Part shown: piece after piece, positions 7,286-13,025 of the stretch
Numbering within the stretch: position 1 is the first letter of the stretch
Layout of the letters: each line of letters begins with the position of its first letter
Source of the DNA: CABZJG01 sp965659715
GTDB lineage: Bacteria > Pseudomonadota > Alphaproteobacteria > Rhodobacterales > Rhodobacteraceae
DNA: 13,025 nt
Assembly: GCA_965659715.1 (NCBI GenBank)
Contig: CBFHXE010000071.1
Location: 1 to 13,025, forward strand
Reading direction: 5' to 3'
Notes under the pieces: generated by a model
Told to the model about the DNA's origin: nothing
Seen by the model: only the letters and a program-made list of their open reading frames with translations
Database searches by the model: none
Translations under genes and position numbers: made by a program

Positions 7286-8086
7286 TTAGCCGCCCCAGAT
7301 GTAGACTGCTGCAAACAAGAACAGCCAGACAACATCCACAAAGTGCCAATACCAAGCAGCGGCTTCAAATCCGAGGTGGGATTGTGCCGTAAAGTGCCCG
7401 CGCAGAACCCGCATCAGGCAGATGAACAAAAAGATGGTACCAATAAGAACATGAAAGCCGTGAAACCCAGTGGCCATGAAAAAGTTAGCGCCGTAAATAT
7501 TGCCCGAAAACCCAAAGGCAGCATGGCTATACTCATAGGCTTGGAATACCGTAAACACCGCGCCAAGTGCAATCGCGATAATCAGACCCCATTTCATATC
7601 TTCACGGTTATCTTCATGTACCAAAGCGTGGTGCGCCCAAGTTGCCGCTGCACCCGAACAGAGCAGGATTAGCGTGTTGATCAAAGGCAAGTGCCAAGGA
7701 TCAAACGTTTCGATCCCAACAGGGGGCCAAACACCATCCTCAATTGGGCTCATTTCGCCCATTGGATACATAGCATGTTTGAAGAAGCTCCAGAACCAAG
7801 CCACAAAGAACATCACTTCGGACATGATAAACAGGATAAATCCATAACGAAGACCAATAAGAACTACTGGCGTGTGATCACCGGCAAAGTTTTCAGCCAC
7901 GGTTTCAGCCCACCAGCCGTACATGACATAAAGCACACCCAAGAGGCCAATCAGCATCATCCAAGGCCCGCTTCCATGGAAAAACAAAACTGCACCGAAC
8001 AGCATTATGAAGCCGGCAACCGCCCCAAGGAATGGGTACAAAGAGGGGTTTAAGATGTGGTAGTCGTGATTTTTTTCATGTGCCAT
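7286..8086 (-). CDS. coxC: Cytochrome c oxidase subunit III (aa3 type)
   Basis: Integral membrane core subunit of the aa3 oxidase, 266 residues with about seven helices. It stabilises subunit I and helps maintain proton uptake. It opens with 'NHDYHILNPSLYPFLGA' and carries the family landmark E90 in 'FILFIMSEVMFFVAWFW' (about 83-99), the position of the DCCD-reactive glutamate. It also has 'GVWPPVGIETFDPW' and the C-terminal 'AAAWYWHFVDVVWLFLFAAVYIWGG' segment (last 25 residues; key residues W, H, D). ATG at 8086 has AGAGGG 6 nt upstream. It follows ctaG by 21 nt and is the last gene before a strong terminator. Subunit III genes are called coxC or ctaE in relatives. Confidence 0.97.
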   Translation of the reverse strand: MAHEKNHDYHILNPSLYPFLGAVAGFIMLFGAVLFFHGSGPWMMLIGLLGVLYVMYGWWAETVAENFAGDHTPVVLIGLRYGFILFIMSEVMFFVAWFWSFFKHAMYPMGEMSPIEDGVWPPVGIETFDPWHLPLINTLILLCSGAAATWAHHALVHEDNREDMKWGLIIAIALGAVFTVFQAYEYSHAAFGFSGNIYGANFFMATGFHGFHVLIGTIFLFICLMRVLRGHFTAQSHLGFEAAAWYWHFVDVVWLFLFAAVYIWGG

Positions 8087-8107
8087 GAGGATCCCTCTTT
8101 GGAAGGT

Positions 8108-8695
8108 TTAGTTGACAGGTGTTAAGGTACTCTGCGCAAGCGCGGCTGAACGCTGCGGCAGATCAATTTCATAAAAGGTATAGGACAGGGTGATGACCTT
8201 TGTAAACTTTGCATTGCGGTCATCTACCAGCTCGGGGTCGACAAAAAAGCTAACGGGCATTTGAACCCGCTCACCGGGCTGTAATACCTGCTCTTCGAAA
8301 CAGAAACAGTCTATTTTGGTGAAAAACGCACCCGCTTCATAGGGGGTGACGTTATATGAGGCTGAACCGGCAATTGGTTTGCTGGTGGGGTTATAGGCTT
8401 CATAAAACGCCAAGCCGGTTTCCCCGATACGCAGCTCCATTTCGCGCTCAACAGGGGCAAACTGCCACGGCATGTCGCGCTCAAGCGATGCGTCAAACCG
8501 CACTTTGATTGTTCTGCTAAGGATCTCATCTGATCCGGCATCAGCAACATTGGTGATACCGCCAAAGCCTGTGACCCGGCAAAACCAGTCGTAAAATGGC
8601 ACCGACGCCCATGCCAGCGCGCCCATCACAAAAACAAGCGTAAGCGCCTGAAGCGCGGTTTTGCGTTTTGCGCGTTCTGACACAAAATCAGACAT
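8108..8695 (-). CDS. ctaG: Cytochrome c oxidase assembly protein CtaG (Cox11), CuB copper chaperone
   Basis: Membrane-anchored copper chaperone that delivers copper to the CuB site of subunit I. The protein has 195 residues: a short cytoplasmic N-terminus, one helix (about 12-34), then a periplasmic immunoglobulin-like domain. The copper motif 'DCFCFEEQ' gives C130 and C132. A further conserved Cys, C39 in 'YDWFCRVTGFGG', lies just after the helix, and 'PVSFFVDPEL' is the usual C-terminal signature. The start ATG overlaps the stop of the small upstream gene by one base (TAATG), so translation is probably coupled. All expected copper ligands are present. Confidence 0.96.
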   Translation of the reverse strand: MSDFVSERAKRKTALQALTLVFVMGALAWASVPFYDWFCRVTGFGGITNVADAGSDEILSRTIKVRFDASLERDMPWQFAPVEREMELRIGETGLAFYEAYNPTSKPIAGSASYNVTPYEAGAFFTKIDCFCFEEQVLQPGERVQMPVSFFVDPELVDDRNAKFTKVITLSYTFYEIDLPQRSAALAQSTLTPVN

Positions 8696-8856
8696 TAGCC
8701 CTGAACCTCGGAAATGGCACGTTCAAAATCGCCGTTGGTGACCTTAACAACCGTTAATCCGAACACGATCGCGATTAAAGCCACCAGCACCAAGCCAACA
8801 CCCATATTGCGGCTAAACCGGCGCTTGTGTAATTCGTGATCGGGGCGAAAGCTCAT
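8695..8856 (-). CDS. coxF: Small CoxF-like cytochrome oxidase-associated membrane protein (53 aa)
   Basis: A short gene between ctaB and ctaG. It begins ATG at 8856 with 'MSFRPDHELHKRRFSRNMGV', followed by one hydrophobic helix (about residues 18-37, 'MGVGLVLVALIAIVFGLTVV') and a short acidic tail ending 'SEVQG'. A small single-helix protein at this position is commonly found in alphaproteobacterial oxidase operons and has been called CoxF; its biochemical role is not established as far as I know. Support for a real gene: ATGA overlap (4 nt) with ctaB upstream, TAATG overlap (1 nt) with ctaG downstream, the positive-inside charge pattern before the helix, and no other coding explanation for this stretch. 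The symbol rests on position and general form, not on a sequence match. Confidence 0.85.
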   Translation of the reverse strand: MSFRPDHELHKRRFSRNMGVGLVLVALIAIVFGLTVVKVTNGDFERAISEVQG

Positions 8857-9791
8857 AGCAAGCCTCCAAATCCAAAGCGGTTAAGACCTGCCTCGATCAA
8901 AATGGCTACAAAAAGCGCAAAAAGATAAAACAGCGAGAGCTTGAAAAATTTGCGCTCGACAAGAAACTGGTCCGCCGCGCTGTCCGCTTCACTGCGCCGC
9001 CAGATTTTCACCGCACCAATGACAAACCAGATATTGAGCGCAACGGCTGTGCCAAGATAGACCATGCCGCCAATGGCGCTAAAGCCTGCGCCAATTGAAA
9101 TCAGCGCCAAAAGCACTGTGTAGACCAATATATAAACCCGTGTTGTGCGGCGACCGTGCGTTACGGTCAACATCGGCACATCGGCATTGTCGTAATCATC
9201 GCCCATAAACAAGGCCAAAGCCCAGAAATGCGGCGGCGTCCACATGAATATCAGGGCAAACATCAACAGCCCCTCAACGGACACACCACCGGTGGCAACA
9301 GCCCAACCGATCATGGGTGGAAACGCTCCTGCCGCCCCGCCAATCACGATGTTTTGAGGTGTCGAACGTTTTAGCCAAATGGTGTAAATCACCACATAAA
9401 AGAAAATCGTAAAGGCCAAAAACCCTGCTGCAAACCAGTTCGCAGCAAGCCCAAGCATCACAACCGAAAACCCTGAAAGCGCAAAACCCAGTGCTTTAGC
9501 ATCTTCCGGCGCGACCAAACCGGCTGGTATTGGACGTTTGCGCGTACGGATCATCACCCGGTCAATATCTGCGTCCCACCACATATTCAAAGCGCCCGAA
9601 GCCCCACCGCCGACCGCAATGAAAAGCACCGAAACCAATCCGACAAAAGGATGCACTGACACTGGCGCGGCTAGCAATCCAACAAACGCCGTAAACACCA
9701 CAAGCGCCATGACCCGCGGTTTCAGCAAGGCAAAGTAATCACCAAACTGGGCCTCAGTAGTACCTAGACGGACGCTGGTTGTATCGCTCAT
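8853..9791 (-). CDS. ctaB: Protoheme IX farnesyltransferase (heme O synthase)
   Basis: Polytopic inner-membrane prenyltransferase of the UbiA superfamily that adds a farnesyl group to protoheme to give heme O, the precursor of the heme A used by the aa3 oxidase. The 312 residues include the first Asp-rich motif 'NMWWDADID' (N69, D73, D77) with 'RTRKRPIPAG' after it, and the second motif 'GDDYDNADVPMLTVTHG' (about 197-213). 'KPRVMALVVFTAFVGL' near the N-terminus and 'TPPHFWALAL' are typical of CtaB/CyoE. About eight or nine helices can be seen. It lies 47 nt after coxB, and its stop overlaps the following small gene by four bases. The upstream ribosome site is weak (GAG about 9 nt away). Confidence 0.97.
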   Translation of the reverse strand: MSDTTSVRLGTTEAQFGDYFALLKPRVMALVVFTAFVGLLAAPVSVHPFVGLVSVLFIAVGGGASGALNMWWDADIDRVMIRTRKRPIPAGLVAPEDAKALGFALSGFSVVMLGLAANWFAAGFLAFTIFFYVVIYTIWLKRSTPQNIVIGGAAGAFPPMIGWAVATGGVSVEGLLMFALIFMWTPPHFWALALFMGDDYDNADVPMLTVTHGRRTTRVYILVYTVLLALISIGAGFSAIGGMVYLGTAVALNIWFVIGAVKIWRRSEADSAADQFLVERKFFKLSLFYLFALFVAILIEAGLNRFGFGGLL

Positions 9792-9810
9792 CGCTAACTC
9801 GCTTTGTGCA

Positions 9811-9830
9811 GCCCGGCAAAATTATCGGGC
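9811..9830 (-). repeat. Small inverted repeat in the coxB-ctaB gap
   Basis: GCCCG (9811-9815) and CGGGC (9826-9830) form a 5-bp stem with a 10-nt AT-rich loop, between the coxB stop and the ctaB start. On the minus strand it is not followed by a T-run, so it is not a classical terminator. It might stabilise the 3' end of coxB mRNA or damp ctaB expression relative to the structural subunit, but chance is a fair alternative. Confidence 0.25.
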
Positions 9831-9838
9831 CATTCGCT

Positions 9839-10708
9839 TTAGTCGGCTTGTGCCACATCGTAACTTACGGGCGTGCCGGCATATTCTTCGATTGCGCCGT
9901 TTAGCCAAGCATCATACGCCTCTTGGCTGACCACTTTGACAGTGATTGGCATGTAGGAGTGGTCTTTTCCGCAGAGCTCAGAGCACTGGCCGAAATAGAT
10001 GCCTTCTTTGTCCGCTTCAAACCACAATTGAGACAGGCGGCCCGGAACAGCGTCTTGCTTGACGCCAAAGGCCGGAATGGTCCAGCTATGGATCACATCC
10101 GCACCGGTCAGTTGCATCACAACAACCTTATTCACTGGCACAACCACGGCTGTGTCTGTGGCCAACAAAAACTCATCACGGCTGTATCCGGCTGCAATCA
10201 ATTCGACCTCTACTTCATCGTTCAAAACTTTGCCATCACCAATCATGAAGCTGTCAAAACCAAAATCATGGTCGACATATTCATAGCCCCAATACCACTG
10301 ATACCCGGTCACTTTGATATTGATCTCACCTTCTGGAATTTCTTGTTGATTGAACAAAACCGGAAGCGAAAAGACCCCGATCACAACCAAAATCACGATC
10401 GGAACAACTGTCCAGGCGACCTCAATCGGCGAATTATGGGTAAAGGATGCAGGAACTGGGTTTGCACGGCGGTTAAACCGGAAAATCACGTAGAGCAGCA
10501 AGGCGACCACAAACAGCGAAATCAGTGTGATGATAACAAACACAAAATTATCAAGCGATTGAATTTCACGGGCCAACTGTGTTGCTGCCGGTTGAAAATC
10601 GATGCCACGCTCTTTTGGTTTACCGATGATCTCTAACGTATCTTGGGCATAAGCTGGAAAAGCCGAACAGGCTGCCAAAAATCCAAATAGCTTCGTTGTC
10701 AGTCGCAT
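9839..10708 (-). CDS. coxB: Cytochrome c oxidase subunit II (CuA subunit, aa3 type)
   Basis: Electron-entry subunit of the aa3 oxidase; it receives electrons from cytochrome c at the binuclear CuA site. It has 289 residues: signal peptide with likely cleavage after AYA (residue 21), two helices (about 55-78 and 97-119), then a periplasmic cupredoxin domain. The CuA ligands are complete: H207 in 'DVIHSW', then C242, E244, C246, H250 and M253 in 'GQCSELCGKDHSYMPI'. The aromatic electron-entry stretch 'GYQWYWGYEY' (135-144) is present. No C-terminal cytochrome c domain, so it is the ordinary aa3 form. GGGGTGA lies just upstream of the ATG. It is the first gene of the oxidase block and divergent from tldD; subunit I is not adjacent. 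Confidence 0.97.
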   Translation of the reverse strand: MRLTTKLFGFLAACSAFPAYAQDTLEIIGKPKERGIDFQPAATQLAREIQSLDNFVFVIITLISLFVVALLLYVIFRFNRRANPVPASFTHNSPIEVAWTVVPIVILVVIGVFSLPVLFNQQEIPEGEINIKVTGYQWYWGYEYVDHDFGFDSFMIGDGKVLNDEVEVELIAAGYSRDEFLLATDTAVVVPVNKVVVMQLTGADVIHSWTIPAFGVKQDAVPGRLSQLWFEADKEGIYFGQCSELCGKDHSYMPITVKVVSQEAYDAWLNGAIEEYAGTPVSYDVAQAD

Positions 10709-10895
10709 AGTTCACCCCAGTCCTTTGAGTGGTGTATTCTTTAAATTCTACGAGATTTGTAGCCTTGGTATAGAATCCCGTTGTACTTTGGTTGCTAAAG
10801 AACATATTCTGAGCCAGAGATAAAGAAAGAAGCTTGCGGCAAACGGACGCTTCTAACCAGTTCTTTAAAATCGTACCTGATCCGGACCCCCCACT
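10709..10895. promoter_or_regulatory. Divergent coxB/tldD intergenic region
   Basis: A 187-bp region that must contain the promoter(s) for the oxidase block on one strand and for tldD on the other, although I cannot assign convincing -35/-10 boxes. Two exact copies of TTCTTTAAA (10737-10745 and 10861-10869) lie near the two ends, one close to each gene. Between them is an inverted repeat AGAAGC (10828-10833) / GCTTCT (10849-10854) with a 15-nt spacing. These could be regulator sites, but the region is AT-rich enough for chance. Just before the tldD ATG there is a run of C instead of a Shine-Dalgarno. No credible coding sequence was seen. Confidence 0.5.
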
Positions 10896-12317
10896 ATGAC
10901 AGACCTCGCTTTCGCGCCCTTTGAGACACTCCTTAACCAGAACACTGCACTGTCGATATTGCAAAAAACGGTTCACCAAGCAGAAGATGGCGAGCTTTTT
11001 TTAGAGCGTAGGCGGTCTGAAACTCTTGTGTTTGACGACGGCCGTTTGAAATCAGCAAATTTTAATGCCGAAGAAGGCTTTGGTCTGCGGGCAGTTTTGG
11101 GTGAGATCACCGGCTATGCGCATTCAACAGAAATATCCGAGGCTGCGCTCAAACGTGCCCAAGGCACGGTGGCATTGGCCGCGCAGTCCGGCGGCGGAAC
11201 ATGGGCCGATGCACCGGTGCACACAAACCGGTCGCTCTATCGTCCAATTGATCCCACCTCAGAGACCACATTTGCAAGCAAAGTGGATCTGCTGTGTGAA
11301 ATTGATGCCTTTCTGCGAGGCCTTGATCCACGGGTGGTTCAAGTCAGTGCCGTGGTATCTGGCGAATGCCAAGACGTGGTGATCCTTCGAGCGGACGGAA
11401 CAATTTACAGCGATACCCGGCCAATGACACGGGTCAATATATCGGCCATCGTTGAGCATGAGGGCCGCCGCGAAACTGGATCAGCAGGCGGCGGCGGGCG
11501 CTACGAACTAGACCGGCTGATGCAAGCAGAAGATTGGCAACCCAAGGCGCGCGAAGCGTTACGGATTGCTCTGGTAAATCTAGATGCCATACCTGCCCCA
11601 GCGGGTGAAATGGATGTGGTTTTAGGACCGGGATGGCCGGGGATATTACTGCATGAGGCTATAGGGCACGGATTAGAGGGCGATTTTAACCGCAAAGGTA
11701 GCAGCGCGTTTGCAGGTCTGATGGGCAAACAAATAGCCTCTCGTGATGTAACGGTTCTTGACGACGGAACAATTCCCGACCGCCGTGGATCAATCAGCAT
11801 AGATGACGAGGGCACGCCTTCAGGCAAAAATACCCTGATCGAAAATGGTGTACTTGTTGGGTACATGCAGGATCGCCAGAACGCGCGGTTGATGGGTGTT
11901 GAGCCAACGGGAAATGGCCGCCGGCAAAGCTATGCCCATGCCCCGATGCCGCGCATGACCAACACCTATATGCTCGGCGGTTCCAATACTCCTTCTGATA
12001 TTTTATCCGATCTCAAAGACGGGATTTATGCGGTTGGCTTTGGCGGCGGTCAGGTGGATATCACGAACGGCAAATTTGTATTTTCCTGCACCGAGGCCTA
12101 CCGCGTTAAGAACGGCAGGGTCGGCCAGCCGATCAAAGGCGCCACCTTGATCGGCGACGGGGCCACGGCTTTGAAAAAAATCCGAGCTTTGGGCAATGAT
12201 ATGGCACTTGATCCGGGCATGGGCAGTTGCGGCAAAGCCGGTCAATGGGTACCGGTCGGAGTTGGACAGCCAACGGTGATGATTGGTGGTCTGACCGTGG
12301 GCGGATCTGCAGGATAG
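10896..12317 (+). CDS. tldD: TldD-family metalloprotease
   Basis: Cytoplasmic zinc metalloprotease of 473 residues. In E. coli, TldD works with TldE (PmbA) to cleave unfolded peptides, including maturation of microcin B17 and CcdA degradation. The zinc motif HEAIGH is at 253-258 within 'LLHEAIGHGLEGDFNRKGSS', and the C-terminal Cys ligand fits C445 in 'GSCGKAGQWVPVGVGQP'. 'EGFGLRAVLGEITGYAHSTE' near residues 60-79 is typical of the N-terminal domain. The partner tldE is not in this window. Start choice: ATG at 10896 gives the family N-terminus; no Shine-Dalgarno is present, the preceding bases being C-rich. It is divergent from coxB and followed after 68 nt by dprA on the same strand. Confidence 0.96.
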   Translation: MTDLAFAPFETLLNQNTALSILQKTVHQAEDGELFLERRRSETLVFDDGRLKSANFNAEEGFGLRAVLGEITGYAHSTEISEAALKRAQGTVALAAQSGGGTWADAPVHTNRSLYRPIDPTSETTFASKVDLLCEIDAFLRGLDPRVVQVSAVVSGECQDVVILRADGTIYSDTRPMTRVNISAIVEHEGRRETGSAGGGGRYELDRLMQAEDWQPKAREALRIALVNLDAIPAPAGEMDVVLGPGWPGILLHEAIGHGLEGDFNRKGSSAFAGLMGKQIASRDVTVLDDGTIPDRRGSISIDDEGTPSGKNTLIENGVLVGYMQDRQNARLMGVEPTGNGRRQSYAHAPMPRMTNTYMLGGSNTPSDILSDLKDGIYAVGFGGGQVDITNGKFVFSCTEAYRVKNGRVGQPIKGATLIGDGATALKKIRALGNDMALDPGMGSCGKAGQWVPVGVGQPTVMIGGLTVGGSAG

Positions 12318-12385
12318 CTTTGGCGCTTTTACTCTGAATTAACCTGTTCTGGCGTACATATGATTCTGTAAGCGACGGAGTTGTG

Positions 12386-13025
12386 ATGGCCGACGAGATA
12401 TTCTCTTCCTCTCACCCCCTACTCCCACCCACCACGGAAGATGACCGGGTAGCATGGCTTCGTCTCTTACGCTCTTACCGGGTCGGGTTGAGCACCTTTT
12501 ACCGATTGATGTCTGACCATGGCTCGGCGCAAACCGCACTTGCGGCACTTCCGCAAGTGGCAGCCGATGCGGGGCTGCAAAACTACACTGCCTTTTCAGA
12601 AAGCGCCGCTCTTGCCGAATTGAAGGCGGGCAAAAAGCTTTCCGCCCGGTTAATTTTCCGCGGCGCCCCGGAATACCCCTTAGCCCTCAACGATCTTGTG
12701 GATGCGCCGCCATTTTTATGGGCGCTCGGCGATCTAGAGCTTTTACAGCGTCCTAAAATTGCCCGTGTGGGCGCGCGCAATGCCTCGTCATTGGGGCTTA
12801 GGATGACCAAATTGATGGCCGCAGATCTGGGCACTGAAGGGTTTGCTGTGGTCTCTGGTCTTGCCCGAGGCATCGATACGGCGGCCCATGCCGCATCGCT
12901 TGCGACGGGTACAATTGCAATTCAGGCCGGCGGCGTTGATTTTAAATATCCAGCCGAAAATACAGACCTGTGGAAAGACATCTTGAGAACTGGCTTGCTG
13001 CTGTCCGAGCAGCCGATTGGATTGC
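12386..13025 (+). CDS. dprA: DNA-processing protein DprA (partial, cut by window end)
   Basis: Cytoplasmic single-strand DNA-binding protein that loads RecA on incoming DNA during natural transformation; it is also present in many bacteria not known to be competent. The first 213 codons are visible and open to the window end. After a variable N-terminal helical region with 'LRSYRVGLSTFYRL' (about 27-40), the Rossmann-like core carries 'ARVGARNASSLGLRM' (about 127-141), 'VVSGLARGIDTAAHAA' (about 154-169) and 'QAGGVDFKYPAEN' (about 178-190), the DprA/Smf signatures. ATG at 12386 has GGAG 5 nt upstream (12377-12380). It follows tldD by 68 nt; a TATGAT at 12359-12364 might be a -10 box but lacks a good -35, so transcription from tldD is as likely. 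The C-terminal portion is missing. Confidence 0.95.
   Translation, partial: MADEIFSSSHPLLPPTTEDDRVAWLRLLRSYRVGLSTFYRLMSDHGSAQTALAALPQVAADAGLQNYTAFSESAALAELKAGKKLSARLIFRGAPEYPLALNDLVDAPPFLWALGDLELLQRPKIARVGARNASSLGLRMTKLMAADLGTEGFAVVSGLARGIDTAAHAASLATGTIAIQAGGVDFKYPAENTDLWKDILRTGLLLSEQPIGL

Noticed and set aside
7186..7368. A 60-codon minus-strand frame with a lipobox-like 'LSGC' between coxC and surf1
   Set aside because: It overlaps the coxC C-terminus in another frame and reads straight through the terminator hairpin; the lipoprotein-like look is coincidental.
9923..10636. A long (237-codon) plus-strand frame opposite coxB
   Set aside because: It is antisense to a complete, motif-perfect coxB and its protein is rich in His, Asn and Gln without recognisable domains.
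10620..10979. A 119-codon minus-strand frame spanning the coxB/tldD spacer
   Set aside because: It overlaps the starts of both coxB and tldD, has no family character, and the spacer is better explained as regulatory.
12318..12385. Promoter for dprA using TATGAT at 12359-12364
   Set aside because: No acceptable -35 box at the right distance; co-transcription from tldD explains expression equally well.

Overview
The window looks like a chromosomal segment of an alphaproteobacterium of the Rhodobacterales (Roseobacter/Rhodobacter group). The evidence is the aa3-type cytochrome c oxidase cluster arranged coxB-ctaB-small membrane protein-ctaG-coxC without coxA, followed by surf1, thrC and an M16 peptidase, with tldD and dprA divergent on the other side. 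The genus assignment is inference from gene order and protein character; base composition looks moderate by eye and was not counted.

Left end (1-1826): a small GFA-family zinc protein on the minus strand (its frame extends upstream of the first usual start codon to a CTG), an AT-rich divergent spacer, and a plus-strand Bcr/CflA-type MFS efflux transporter. This part looks least tied to the rest. A short hairpin at 1805-1823 separates the transporter from the convergent gene that follows.

Middle (1827-7189, minus strand, transcribed right to left): surf1, thrC, M16 peptidase, GNAT acetyltransferase and FAD-linked oxidase are packed almost without spacers. The junctions are 4 nt (surf1/thrC), a 4-nt TTGA overlap (thrC/M16), a 1-nt TGATG overlap (M16/GNAT) and 21 nt (GNAT/FAD oxidase). 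They probably form one transcript that joins an oxidase assembly factor to threonine synthesis and general housekeeping.

Cytochrome oxidase block (7286-10708, minus strand): coxB (CuA subunit II), ctaB (heme O synthase), a 53-aa CoxF-like membrane protein, ctaG (CuB insertion) and coxC (subunit III). The ctaB/small protein/ctaG junctions are ATGA and TAATG overlaps. A near-perfect rho-independent terminator (13-bp stem) lies between coxC and surf1, so surf1 and everything after it is probably expressed by limited read-through or from its own promoter.

Right end (10709-13025): a 187-bp divergent spacer, then plus-strand tldD (metalloprotease) and the first 213 codons of dprA, cut by the window edge.

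I see no mobile element, CRISPR array, tRNA or rRNA, and nothing that convincingly amounts to a new system. The most useful second looks are the strong terminator inside the oxidase gene order, the non-ATG starts (CTG for the GFA gene, TTG for M16 and surf1) and the small CoxF-like protein.
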